A model generated the notes under the pieces. That model did no database searches. It was given only the letters and a program-made list of their open reading frames with translations, and was not told where the DNA came from. The translations under genes and the position numbers were made by a program. Shown piece after piece: positions 8,548-16,104 of a stretch of 64,000 bases of DNA. Origin of the DNA: MVYY01 sp012517575 (lineage in GTDB: Bacteria; Bacteroidota; Bacteroidia; Bacteroidales; Paludibacteraceae); the NCBI GenBank assembly GCA_031629035.1, contig JAVLUG010000004.1:21364-85363 (forward strand), read 5' to 3'. Within the stretch, counting starts at the first letter, position 1; the number at the start of each line of letters is the position of its first letter.

Positions 8548-9156
8548 ATGTCAACTGCCAAAAAATCGGTTTTATTGATATTATTGGTTCTGCTTGTAGA
8601 CCAAGCCACCAAAATTTACATCAAAACACATTTCGCTTTGGGCGATCATGTTGATATTTTTAGCTGGTTTCAGATTTATTTTATCGAAAACAACGGAATG
8701 GCTTTTGGTATTGAACTGTTGGGCAAGCTCTTTCTGACGGCTTTCAGAATTGGCGCCGTTGTTTTGCTTGTGTTATACATCCGATCGCTAATTAAACGAA
8801 ATTTTCGTACAGGATATGTTTTAACTATTTCATTGCTTTTGGCAGGAGCTGCAGGGAATATTTTTGATTCAGTATTCTATGGAGTACTTTTTAGCGACAG
8901 CTATGGGAAAGTGGCTACTTTTTTGCCTCCTGAAGGCGGTTATGCACCACTGTTTTACGGGAAAGTGGTGGATATGCTCTATTTCCCGCTTATAAAAAAT
9001 GCTGCCGGTGAAACGATATTTTTTCGCCCTGTATTTAATGTTGCCGATGCTGCCATAACTATTTCGGTGTTTATTATTCTGCTATTCTATCGGAAAGAAT
9101 TAAATGCCAGTTTCGAAAAAAAAGAAAAATCCAATGTCGCAGAGCAGCCTAAATAA
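8548..9156 (+). CDS. lspA: Lipoprotein signal peptidase (signal peptidase II)
   Basis: Inner-membrane aspartic protease that cleaves signal peptides of prolipoproteins after lipidation. The 202-aa reading from ATG 8548 starts MSTAKKSVLLILLVLLVDQA, with the first membrane helix; an upstream in-frame ATG (8503) would add 15 unlikely residues. Family motifs are VDQATK near the start, NNGMAFG, and the two catalytic aspartates in AAGNIFDSVFYG and FNVADAAITISV. A loop insertion between them (SDSYGKVATFLPPEGGYAPLFYG) is usual for Bacteroidota LspA. The downstream lipoprotein gene overlaps its 3' end by 23 bases. Confidence 0.95.
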   Translation: MSTAKKSVLLILLVLLVDQATKIYIKTHFALGDHVDIFSWFQIYFIENNGMAFGIELLGKLFLTAFRIGAVVLLVLYIRSLIKRNFRTGYVLTISLLLAGAAGNIFDSVFYGVLFSDSYGKVATFLPPEGGYAPLFYGKVVDMLYFPLIKNAAGETIFFRPVFNVADAAITISVFIILLFYRKELNASFEKKEKSNVAEQPK

Positions 9157-9991
9157 AATCTTTTCTTTCTTTTTGCTTTTTCTGCTTTTTGTGTTGCCTG
9201 CATGTGATGATCGTCCCAAAAATGTGCTGAGCAAGAAAGAAATGGTGGAAGTGCTTACCGAATACCATTTGTTGCATGGCACCCTTCAGGTGAGCAATAA
9301 ATATTATACCCCCGAAAGTAATTTGTATTTTCAATACTTGCTTCAGAAACATGGAGTTACGCAAGCAGAGTTTGACTCTTCCATGGTGTGGTACGCCAAA
9401 AATCCTAAAAAATTTGAACGAATTTATGCTGATGTTCAGTTAAGACTCAATAACCTCAGAGAAGACATCGTGAAAGGAAAATTTCAATCGTTCGATTCTA
9501 TCGGCTTTAGAATGTTAACCAACAATTTATGGAATCTTCATCCGAGCTATCATTTTACCTCGGATTCAGTTCGTACCAAATTACCTTTCAAAATTCAGCA
9601 GCCTTACCTGATGACACAGGATATTTACGAACTCCGTTTCTTGCAAAGAATTGCTCCTCAGGATTCTTCTGTTGATCCTTATGTGGTAATGAGAATTCAC
9701 TATGCAAATGGTAAAACGGATAGTATCTTTCAAAAAACTTTCAACGATAGCATCTTGCGTCGTTATACGCTCCGTCTTCGGGCAAGATTGCCTTACAAAA
9801 TCGATTCGATTACCGGTTTGCTTTTGGGTTGTAAACAATATAAAGGAACTTTCTATGTTCAACTTGACAGTATTCGGCTGTTGCGTTATTTTGTACCCGA
9901 GTGGCAGGACAGTTTGAGGCAGATGGTGGAAAAAAACGCTAATTCCCCAGAAAAATTCCCGGCCAAAAAAGTTCGTCCGAAAAGAAATTGA
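9134..9991 (+). CDS. DUF4296-type lipoprotein
   Basis: A 285-aa predicted lipoprotein. From ATG 9134 the N terminus is a signal peptide ending in the lipobox LPAC (Cys24) followed by DD. The segment from residue 31 (LSKKEMVEVLTEYHLLHG) matches my memory of the DUF4296 family found next to lspA in Bacteroidota. An earlier in-frame ATG at 9104 would put ten charged residues before the signal peptide and is less likely. The remaining residues (about 130-285) are soluble and unassigned. Function is unknown; the tight overlap with lspA suggests co-expression with the enzyme that processes it. Confidence 0.85.
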   Translation: MSQSSLNKIFSFFLLFLLFVLPACDDRPKNVLSKKEMVEVLTEYHLLHGTLQVSNKYYTPESNLYFQYLLQKHGVTQAEFDSSMVWYAKNPKKFERIYADVQLRLNNLREDIVKGKFQSFDSIGFRMLTNNLWNLHPSYHFTSDSVRTKLPFKIQQPYLMTQDIYELRFLQRIAPQDSSVDPYVVMRIHYANGKTDSIFQKTFNDSILRRYTLRLRARLPYKIDSITGLLLGCKQYKGTFYVQLDSIRLLRYFVPEWQDSLRQMVEKNANSPEKFPAKKVRPKRN

Positions 9992-10022
9992 GCAATTTCA
10001 ATTTTCTACATTCCCATTAAAT

Positions 10023-10058
10023 GCAAAAAAGCGATCAGTGAAATGGTCGCTTTTTTGC
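10023..10058. terminator. Perfect 12-bp hairpin terminator, usable in both directions
   Basis: GCAAAAAAGCGA at 10023-10034 pairs perfectly with TCGCTTTTTTGC at 10047-10058 across a 12-base loop. The stem has a T run on the 3' arm in either direction. It lies between the lipoprotein gene (plus) and tRNA-Gly (minus), which converge here. Confidence 0.85.
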
Positions 10059-10063
10059 TAAAG

Positions 10064-10136
10064 AGCGGAAGACGGGACTCAAACCCGCGACCCTCAGCTT
10101 GGAAGGCTAATGCTCTATCGACTGAGCTACTTCCGC
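10064..10136 (-). tRNA. tRNA-Gly (anticodon TCC)
   Basis: A 73-base tRNA on the minus strand. Acceptor GCGGAAG pairs with CTTCCGC, discriminator T; the D arm contains AGCTCAGTCGATAGAGC; the anticodon loop CTTCCAA gives TCC (glycine); the T arm is CGGGTTTGAGTCCCG. CCA is not encoded. Its 3' end faces the terminator at 10023-10058. Confidence 0.96.
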
Positions 10137-10174
10137 AAAATTTGAAGAGATATTTCGGTTGAAAAGAATTTCTA

Positions 10175-10696
10175 TTACCAATCGATATTTGCCATTTTTA
10201 TAGCAGTAATGGCGGCTTCGACCCCTTTGTTGCCATTGATTCCTCCGGCACGGTCGAGAGCTTGCTGAAGTGTTTTGGTGGTAAGAACGCCAAAAATTAC
10301 AGGACAACCATTGGAATTGGCATTTAAATATGAAATTCCGTTTGTTACACCCTCGCAAACATAATTAAAATGGGGAGTTTCTCCCTGTATCACACAGCCC
10401 AAAGCGATGATGGCTGCATACTTATGTATTTTGATTTTATCCGTTTCCTCATGTTCTTCAAGCAATTGTTTTGCTCCATAGGTCAATTCAAATGTACCGG
10501 GTACGTGAATGATATTGATTAACTCGGGATTGGCGCCATTCTCCAGTAACGCATCATAAGCTCCCTGTAACATGGCATGGGTGATTTGTGGATTCCAATC
10601 GGCTACCACAATGCCGTATTGTTGCAAAAAAACTTTGCTTTTGTCCGGCATTTCATCTTCATTGTAGTTGGATAGATTTTTATATTGTGTTGACAT
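10175..10696 (-). CDS. ribH: 6,7-dimethyl-8-ribityllumazine synthase
   Basis: Penultimate enzyme of riboflavin synthesis: it condenses 5-amino-6-ribitylaminouracil with dihydroxybutanone phosphate. The 173-aa protein shows the family blocks VVADWNPQITHAMLQGA (strand and helix 1), HVPGTFELTYGAKQLL, and AIIALGCVIQGETPHFNYVC with the catalytic His. C-terminal ALDRAGGINGNKGVEAAITAIKMA completes the subunit of the icosahedral or pentameric enzyme. It lies downstream of the TPR gene on the same strand, but a hairpin separates them. I see no FMN riboswitch upstream. Confidence 0.96.
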   Translation of the reverse strand: MSTQYKNLSNYNEDEMPDKSKVFLQQYGIVVADWNPQITHAMLQGAYDALLENGANPELINIIHVPGTFELTYGAKQLLEEHEETDKIKIHKYAAIIALGCVIQGETPHFNYVCEGVTNGISYLNANSNGCPVIFGVLTTKTLQQALDRAGGINGNKGVEAAITAIKMANIDW

Positions 10697-10745
10697 TGCT
10701 ATGATGTTTTTTTATAATTTGATGAAAATCATTTTTTAAAGAAAA

Positions 10746-10767
10746 AAGCCACTTTTTCAAGTGGCTT
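10746..10767 (-). terminator. Rho-independent terminator after the TPR gene
   Basis: AGCCACT and AGTGGCT form a 7-8 bp stem around a short loop. On the minus strand the stem is followed by a T run. It lies 20 bases downstream of the TPR gene stop and before ribH. Confidence 0.75.
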
Positions 10768-10786
10768 TCACCAACAAAAAAGTAAA

Positions 10787-11461
10787 TTAGTTTTGTACGC
10801 GCGCCAGATATTTGTCAATATCGCCGGCTTCCATGCTTTTTGGATATTTTTCTTTTATCTGCAGGTAATATTCTTCGGCCTTTTTGGGTTGATTCATTGA
10901 CTCGCAAAGCAGGCCGGCCTTTTTCAAATAAATTGGACTTAAAACTTCATTATTAGTTGCTATGGCCTTGTCAAAATAATTCAATGCCTTGCTGTTTTGG
11001 TTCAGCTCAACATAACAATCACCTAAAAGTCCGATTACAGAAGTGGCAAAATAACTTTTTTTACCGTCAAACTGCGTCAAGTATTTAATGGCATTTTCAT
11101 ACTGACCCATTTTGTAATAGCAAATGCCCGTGTAGGCAGCAGCTAAATTTCCTGAAGGAGTCATCCCATATTCTGAAACTATTTCTTTAAAACCCATAAA
11201 TTCCGGGTCCTTACCATTTAATGCTACTTGAAATGAATCCTGTTCAAAATACAACTGCGCTTTAAACATTTCGTTTTCAGCAGCTTTTTCGCGTGGTGCC
11301 AGGTAAAAGTTCCGAATGGCCAAAACTACCAATACTACGAGGATTAATCCTCCCACTACATACAAAATTTGTTTCTGATATTTTTCAAAAAATATTTCGG
11401 ATGCAGAAAGGGCGTGTTCAACATTGGCCAACTCGTCAGTTTTTTTTTCTTTCTTCGACAT
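10787..11461 (-). CDS. Membrane-anchored tetratricopeptide-repeat protein
   Basis: A 224-aa protein with a short charged N terminus, one membrane helix at about residues 29-48 (LYVVGGLILVVLVVLAIRNF), and TPR-like helices after it (for example AYTGICYYKMGQYENAIKYL and LLGDCYVELNQNSKALNYFDKA). The layout resembles YfgM-type TPR anchors, which work with periplasmic chaperones or the Sec translocon, but the exact role is unknown. The start at 11461 (MSKKEKKTDEL) is chosen because the upstream in-frame ATG (11521) lies inside the candidate promoter box at 11519-11526. Confidence 0.88.
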   Translation of the reverse strand: MSKKEKKTDELANVEHALSASEIFFEKYQKQILYVVGGLILVVLVVLAIRNFYLAPREKAAENEMFKAQLYFEQDSFQVALNGKDPEFMGFKEIVSEYGMTPSGNLAAAYTGICYYKMGQYENAIKYLTQFDGKKSYFATSVIGLLGDCYVELNQNSKALNYFDKAIATNNEVLSPIYLKKAGLLCESMNQPKKAEEYYLQIKEKYPKSMEAGDIDKYLARVQN

Positions 11462-11518
11462 AAGAACGGTTATCTTTAAAATTCTAAATTTGGATACTGT
11501 TTTTAAATATTTGAGCAG

Positions 11519-11526
11519 CAAAATTA
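11519..11526 (-). promoter_or_regulatory. Candidate -7 promoter box (TAATTTTG) for the TPR gene
   Basis: The minus strand reads TAATTTTG, an exact TAnnTTTG match, 58 bases upstream of the TPR protein ATG. It overlaps the longer in-frame start and so supports the shorter one. Confidence 0.5.
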
Positions 11527-11657
11527 AAGATTTTCTTTTAGATAATGAAATTTTATGCCAAGTTTTTCATGTTTGTGTTTATCCACGAGAGAATGGCCTC
11601 ATTTTAAGATTATGATTTTTTATTTTTCTGACGTCTGAAACGTGACGGATTTTTTAT

Positions 11658-11665
11658 TATTTTTG
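11658..11665 (+). promoter_or_regulatory. Candidate -7 promoter box (TATTTTTG) for fmt
   Basis: TATTTTTG matches TAnnTTTG exactly and lies 38 bases before the fmt start codon. Confidence 0.5.
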
Positions 11666-11702
11666 TCGATATCGAATTACAAACCCCTGTATTACTAAAA
11701 AC

Positions 11703-12659
11703 ATGAGAAAAACAAAGGAAGAGCTTCGTATCGTTTTTATGGGAACGCCCGAGTTTGCCGTAGAAAGTTTAAAAATTCTTGTGGAAAATGGTTATAATGT
11801 TGTAGGGGTAGTTACAATGCCTGACAAGCCTGCTGGTCGGGGTTACAAGGTTCAGTTTTCACCCGTGAAGCAGTATGCGCTGGAAAAAAATCTGCGTCTT
11901 CTTCAACCGGAGAAGCTGAAAGATGAAATTTTTCTTGAAACCCTGCGTTCACTGAAAGCTGATTTGCAAATAGTTGTTGCTTTCCGCATGTTGCCGGAAA
12001 TAGTATGGAACATGCCTCCGCTGGGAACTTTCAACCTGCATGCTTCCTTGTTGCCTCAATATCGGGGTGCAGCGCCCATCAACTGGGCGATAATCAATGG
12101 CGAGAAAGAAACCGGTGTAACAACTTTTTTTCTTACCCACGAAATCGATACAGGAAAAATTATTCTTCAGGAAAAAATCCTTATTCTTTCTTCAGATAAT
12201 GCCGGCACTTTGCACGACAAATTAATGGCTCTTGGAGCAACCGTTGTAAAAAAGACGGTTGATCTGATTATTTCGGATGAAATACAACCCATCGATCAGT
12301 CAGAATTACTCAAAAATGAGAATGAACTGAAATTAGCTCCTAAAATTTTCAGAGAAAATTGTGAAATCGACATTTCATGGGATGTTGTACGCGCTCATAA
12401 TTTTGTACGCGGACTCTCTCCGTATCCCGGAGCATGGATGAGCTTAATTTTTCCGAATACCAACGAAAAAACAATTTTAAAAATTTTCGTGACGGAAATA
12501 GAATTTGCTTCTCATCAATTGCCATGGGGAAGTTTGGAAACCGACGGGAAAAAGTTTGCTAAAATTGCGCTGAAAGATGGTTTTCTGGTGTTAAAAGAAG
12601 TACAGGCTCCCAACAAAAAACGAATGGAAATTGGTGAATTTCTTCGCGGGCTGCGATAA
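11703..12659 (+). CDS. fmt: Methionyl-tRNA formyltransferase
   Basis: Formylates the methionine on initiator tRNA using 10-formyl-THF. The 318-aa protein has the N-terminal formyltransferase Rossmann fold starting with IVFMGTPEFAVESLKIL. The catalytic Asn-His-Asp set is seen in FNLHASLLPQYRGAAPINWA and HEIDTGKII. A C-terminal OB-like domain follows (NFVRGLSPYPGAW onward). Length is standard. It converges with ridA, with only 5 bases between the two stop codons. Confidence 0.96.
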   Translation: MRKTKEELRIVFMGTPEFAVESLKILVENGYNVVGVVTMPDKPAGRGYKVQFSPVKQYALEKNLRLLQPEKLKDEIFLETLRSLKADLQIVVAFRMLPEIVWNMPPLGTFNLHASLLPQYRGAAPINWAIINGEKETGVTTFFLTHEIDTGKIILQEKILILSSDNAGTLHDKLMALGATVVKKTVDLIISDEIQPIDQSELLKNENELKLAPKIFRENCEIDISWDVVRAHNFVRGLSPYPGAWMSLIFPNTNEKTILKIFVTEIEFASHQLPWGSLETDGKKFAKIALKDGFLVLKEVQAPNKKRMEIGEFLRGLR

Positions 12660-12664
12660 AAAAA

Positions 12665-13042
12665 TTATTTCGTGGCTATCAGTTCTATCTCAACCAAAGC
12701 TCCCTGAGGAAGTTCCTTCACAGCAATCGTTGAACGTGCCGGACAGTTTTCAGTAAAATATTTTTTGTAAACTTCGTTCATGGTTGCAAAATGACTCATA
12801 TCGGTCAGAAAAACCGTTGTTTTTACAACCTGCTGAAAAGAATAACCAGCCGATTTCAAAATGGCTTCGATATTGGAAAAAACTTGCTCGGTTTGTTCGG
12901 CGATGGTAGTGGAAACAATTTTTCCTTCTTTTGGAGAAATGGGAATTTGGCCCGATACAAAAAGAATATTACCGCTTTCTATTGCCTGGCTGTATGGTCC
13001 GATAGCTGCCGGAGCTTCTGAAGTTTGAATGATTTTCTTCAT
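12665..13042 (-). CDS. ridA: RidA family reactive intermediate/imine deaminase
   Basis: A 125-aa YjgF/YER057c/UK114 family protein that hydrolyses reactive enamine/imine intermediates made by PLP enzymes. Motifs seen: EAPAAIGPYSQAIESGNILFVSGQIP near the N terminus, the NIEAILKSAGYSFQQVVKTTVFLTDM block, and the C-terminal NCPARSTIAVKELPQGALVEIELIA with the conserved Arg and Glu of the active site. The start at 13042 (MKKIIQTSEAP) is preferred to an in-frame ATG 11 codons earlier. A family A repeat begins 17 bases upstream of this start, so it sits in the promoter region. Confidence 0.95.
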   Translation of the reverse strand: MKKIIQTSEAPAAIGPYSQAIESGNILFVSGQIPISPKEGKIVSTTIAEQTEQVFSNIEAILKSAGYSFQQVVKTTVFLTDMSHFATMNEVYKKYFTENCPARSTIAVKELPQGALVEIELIATK

Positions 13043-13059
13043 AAACAATGATTTTTTTG

Positions 13060-13472
13060 AACCCAGATTACACATTTAAAAATATTAAATATCATTTCTG
13101 CAAATCAATGAACGTAATTTAACGTGAATTCGGTATAACGATTTACCTGTTTTAATCATATAAAAAGTTGATAATTAATAAGATAATAAGGTTTATTCTT
13201 GTTGTTGATTAACTTTACTAAGGTTTTATAAAATAACGGGGTTCGTTTTCTGAATATAAAGACTTTATCTGACACAACTAACCTTCGTAACAGGTGAATA
13301 CTTCCTTTTCATCAACCTTATTACCTTATTTATAATTGCTTGTATAATATTCATCTTCATCTATCGAACTCACGTTAACTTACTCATTATAAACAATTAG
13401 GCTAAATTCTGAACTTTATAGACTGACTTACAATTAGTTTTAACCTGTTTTATCTAATGCTGAATCTGGGTT
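13060..13472. repeat. Family A MITE-like element, copy 1 (intact, unsplit)
   Basis: A 413-bp non-coding element. Its ends are inverted: AACCCAGATTACACATT on the left, and the right end read on the other strand is AACCCAGATTCAGCATT. Further inside are nested inverted blocks: TTAACGTGAATTCG (left) against TTAACGTGAGTTCG (right, other strand), and AATAAGATAATAAGGTT against AATAAGGTAATAAGGTT. The whole could fold into a long hairpin. No ORF. It carries a single AATAAGATAATA at 13177-13188, the site split by family B in copy 2. Confidence 0.8.
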
Positions 13473-13568
13473 GAAAGTAGTATTTCTGTGTTAAAAAAAA
13501 TGAGAATCACTTTGATTCCTAAAAAAGATGATTTTTTTGACAAAATACACCAAAGAGTGAGAAAATGG

Positions 13569-13641
13569 TGATCCAGCTGGGATTCGAACCCAGGACCCCA
13601 TCCTTAAAAGGGATGTGCTCTACCTGCTGAGCTACTGGATC
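13569..13641 (-). tRNA. tRNA-Lys (anticodon TTT)
   Basis: A 73-base tRNA on the minus strand. Acceptor GATCCAG pairs with CTGGATC, discriminator A; D arm AGCTCAGCAGGTAGAGC; anticodon loop CTTTTAA between CATCC and GGATG gives TTT (lysine); T arm GGGTTCGAATCCC. It stands alone, bracketed by two same-orientation copies of repeat family A. Confidence 0.96.
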
Positions 13642-13665
13642 AAAATATTTTGAATGAAAGAGACG

Positions 13666-13697
13666 CAAATTTATTGCTTTTTTTAAAAACAGCCAAA
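13666..13697 (-). promoter_or_regulatory. Promoter of tRNA-Lys: TTTG - 20 bp - TAAATTTG
   Basis: On the minus strand TTTG (13697-13694) is followed after 20 bases by TAAATTTG (13673-13666), 24 bases before the tRNA 5' end. Both boxes and the spacing match the Bacteroidota -33/-7 pattern. Confidence 0.7.
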
Positions 13698-13758
13698 AGT
13701 TGACTCAATTTCCTTTCTTTTCGGACTTATTATTGAGAACATCCTAAGGTTTTCATTG

Positions 13759-14561
13759 AACCCAGATTACGCATTCAAAAATATTAAATATCATTTCTGC
13801 AACTCAATAAACGTAACTTAACGTGAATTCGGTATAACGATTTACCTGTTTTAATTATATAAAAGGTTGACAATTAATAAGATAATATGATTATCCGTAT
13901 AATGACCTATATCTGGATATTCTGCTTCACGAGCTAAATTCCGATATCTTAATAGATTTTTAAAGAACACGACTATACTACTCTTTGAAGATAGGATTTG
14001 CTATATGATAAAATTTATATAGTTGAAAGAAAACAACTTTTGAATCGCAACTAATTAAAACATTTAAGTTTTTTGCTAACATTGGATATACTTTTCTCGC
14101 TGATTTGCGCTGTATTTTTTTCTGTGTTCATCTGCGTTTTTTATCTGCGGTTATCTGCGTGAAATATTCTTTATTTTCTATTTTTGAAGCGAAGTTCTGC
14201 AGTTTCCCTAAATTCAGTATTTTAATCAGATAATTTCTAATAATTGGTAGTTTTGCAGAGAATCAAATAAGATAATAAGGTTTATTCTTGTTGTTGATTA
14301 ACGTTACTAAGGTTTTATAAATAATGGGGTTCGTTTTCCGAATATAATGACCTTATCTGACACAACTAACCTTCGTAACAGGTGAATACTTCCTTTTCAT
14401 CAACCTTATTACCTTATTTATAATTGCTTGTATTATATTCATATTTATCTATCGAACTCACGTTAACTTACTCATTATAAATAATTTGGCTGAATTCTGA
14501 ACTTTATAGACTGACTTACAATTAGTTTTAACCGTGTTTTTTCTAATGCTGAATCCGGGTT
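13759..14561. repeat. Family A MITE-like element, copy 2, split by a family B insertion
   Basis: Left part 13759-13887 and right part 14266-14561 together give the same element as copy 1, in the same orientation. Removing the inserted 378 bp and one 12-bp duplication leaves 413 bp, the length of copy 1. Ends are AACCCAGATTACGCATT and, read on the other strand at the right, AACCCGGATTCAGCATT. The right end lies just before the candidate ogt promoter. Confidence 0.82.
13888..14265 (+). mobile_element. Family B non-autonomous transposable element, copy 1
   Basis: A 378-bp element without ORFs, inserted in family A copy 2. Ends are TGATTATC (left) and GAGAATCA (right), an imperfect 8-bp inverted repeat. 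It is flanked by direct 12-bp copies of AATAAGATAATA (13876-13887 and 14266-14277), which occurs once at the matching position of family A copy 1 (13177-13188). It matches the reverse complement of 61632-62011 with, by eye, about ten substitutions and one 2-base indel. The middle holds ATCTGCG-type short repeats. No transposase is present, so movement must depend on an enzyme elsewhere. Confidence 0.85.
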
Positions 14562-14580
14562 GAAATTAAGTTTGTTTTCG

Positions 14581-14588
14581 TATATTTG
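14581..14588 (+). promoter_or_regulatory. Candidate -7 promoter box (TATATTTG) for the ogt-type gene
   Basis: Exact TAnnTTTG match 89 bases before the start codon. The end of family A copy 2 lies 19 bases upstream; its terminal GTTG is near the expected -33 position. Confidence 0.4.
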
Positions 14589-14676
14589 AAGCCTATCAGG
14601 CGGAATAATTATTCCGTTGTGGAAAAATTTTCTTATCGTTGACAACAAATAAAAAAACTTTTTACAATCGACATCT

Positions 14677-15186
14677 ATGACAAATTTTGCTATCTTTTCT
14701 GATGCTTGTTATGGTTTTGCTTTTACACCTTTTGGCAAATGTGGCATGGCTAAAAGCGAACAGGGAATTTTTTCGCTTACCTTCCCTTCGGATGAGGAAT
14801 CAGCAAGGGTTGAGTTGCAGCGGAAATTTCCGAATGTGAAATTTTATCGTAACGACGATGAAGTAGAAAAAATGGTGTATTTTATTTTTCAAAAAAATGA
14901 ATATCCAGCTTTAGCTCTTTATGGAACGAATTTTCAGTTATCTGTCTGGGAAGCTCTACAAAAAATTCCTTTTGGTAGTACGGTTTCTTACGAAGATGTT
15001 GCCAAAAGCATGGGTTTGCCAAAAGCAGTTCGTGCAGTTGCACACGCTGTAGCTTGTAATCCGGTGGCTTTTCTTGTCCCCTGTCATAGAGTTGTTCGAA
15101 AAAATGGAGGTTTAGGTGGCTTTCGCTGGGGAATGGAAAGAAAGATCAGCATGTTGAAGTGGGAGAAAGAAAATTTGCATTTGTAA
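14677..15186 (+). CDS. ogt: Methylated-DNA--[protein]-cysteine S-methyltransferase
   Basis: A 169-aa suicide DNA-repair protein that takes the alkyl group from O6-alkylguanine. The C-terminal half is the catalytic domain: FQLSVWEALQKIPFGSTVSYEDVA, a helix-turn-helix region (AVRAVAHAVACNPVAFL), and the active-site VPCHRVV with acceptor Cys at about residue 136, followed by GGFRWG. The N-terminal region (about 1-80) is the usual ribonuclease-like domain. No Ada-type domain is attached. Confidence 0.94.
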   Translation: MTNFAIFSDACYGFAFTPFGKCGMAKSEQGIFSLTFPSDEESARVELQRKFPNVKFYRNDDEVEKMVYFIFQKNEYPALALYGTNFQLSVWEALQKIPFGSTVSYEDVAKSMGLPKAVRAVAHAVACNPVAFLVPCHRVVRKNGGLGGFRWGMERKISMLKWEKENLHL

Positions 15187-15395
15187 CGTGCATTCAGTTA
15201 GCAATTTTTTTGGCATTTTGTGAAAATCACCGTGAAATTCGTCGCATTCGATTGCTCCAATAAATTTTTCGGCATTTTTAACAAATTCTCCCTACAATCA
15301 AGCCTTGTTCCCGAACCATCGACCAATAAAAAACAGGGAAAATACCCAAAAAAGCTTTGAATAAGGTATCAGATTGCAGAAGCTGCCTGTTCAGT
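15187..15395. other. Convergent intergenic stretch, nothing recognised
   Basis: Gap between the ogt-type gene (plus) and the small tail protein (minus). No clear hairpin with a T run, repeat or RNA gene is visible. Confidence 0.5.
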
Positions 15396-16007
15396 CTATT
15401 TTCGGGTTGCAAAGTACTTGAAACCGCCATAGATAAATCCCAAGCCCAATAGGAAATACAATCCATCTCCCACCGGCAATCCCGGTTCTCCGGGGTCGGT
15501 ATCGCCGCCAACCCTCTGAGGTCGTGAGGTTGATACTTTAGTGTTCTGAGCCAAATCTTTTCTTTCCTCGCTGAAAGGTACTCGGAGGGAAGTACTTGAC
15601 AAATCTTGCCAATGCGTCCTTTGTGATTTTTGAGGATAATAAGTATTGGTGGACTCTTTCCTATTTGCTCGATGCGAAGAAGAAAACCCGTACAAAACAT
15701 CTTCTACAGTTCCTATAGAATGAGATACAGTATGGCCGTTTTCTTCGTTGAAAGAGCTTCCGGTTACTTGATTTCCTTCACTGAAAATATCAAATGACCT
15801 TGACGTGCTTCTGTTTGACGAATACGAAGGTTTGTATACGGGTAGAGGAGAATATCCGGGTTCTGACGACGTTATATTCCAAACTTTTTTAGAACTTGCT
15901 GCTGAGACAGCATCTTCGGGCCTATGGCTAAATAAATAGCCATAAGCGAAAATGAGCAACAAAACTACGCCTAAAGTCAACAGTGCCGAAGAAACAAAAG
16001 ATTTCAT
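15396..16007 (-). CDS. Small anchored protein with DPG...GDGL C-terminal tail
   Basis: A 203-aa protein I cannot name. It has an N-terminal membrane or signal segment (residues about 5-27, SSALLTLGVVLLLIFAYGYL) and a Ser/Thr/Asn-rich low-complexity middle (about 33-165). The tail is DTDPGEPGLPVGDGL, a hydrophobic stretch (YFLLGLGFIYGGFKYF) and the basic end ATRK. The motif-helix-basic ending resembles protein-sorting tails of the exosortase/sortase kind, but no processing enzyme is seen nearby. It lies 391 bases downstream of the 1822-aa surface protein on the same strand and has its own candidate promoter. The protein at 30317-30970 has the same layout and tail. Confidence 0.82.
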   Translation of the reverse strand: MKSFVSSALLTLGVVLLLIFAYGYLFSHRPEDAVSAASSKKVWNITSSEPGYSPLPVYKPSYSSNRSTSRSFDIFSEGNQVTGSSFNEENGHTVSHSIGTVEDVLYGFSSSHRANRKESTNTYYPQKSQRTHWQDLSSTSLRVPFSEERKDLAQNTKVSTSRPQRVGGDTDPGEPGLPVGDGLYFLLGLGFIYGGFKYFATRK

Positions 16008-16039
16008 ATATTCTGCTTGTGTTCAATAATTGTTCATGA

Positions 16040-16047
16040 CAAAACTA
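16040..16047 (-). promoter_or_regulatory. Candidate -7 promoter box (TAGTTTTG) for the small tail protein
   Basis: The minus strand reads TAGTTTTG, an exact TAnnTTTG match, 33 bases upstream of the ATG. A TTTG (16067-16064) lies 16 bases further up, a little closer than the usual spacing. Confidence 0.5.
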
Positions 16048-16104
16048 TCAAAAAAATAAAAAACAAAATGACATTTAAATAATGTTTAATTTTTTTAAGG
16101 CTTA

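Noticed and set aside
10697..10745. FMN riboswitch upstream of ribH
   Set aside because: The gap is too short and AT-rich, with none of the conserved FMN-aptamer segments.
13043..14676. IS element with its own transposase
   Set aside because: The repeats here have inverted ends and a target duplication, but no reading frame of transposase size in any frame.
15278..15700. 140-aa minus-strand open frame
   Set aside because: It overlaps the small tail protein in another frame and has no family features, whereas the overlapping frame has a promoter, membrane segment and conserved tail.
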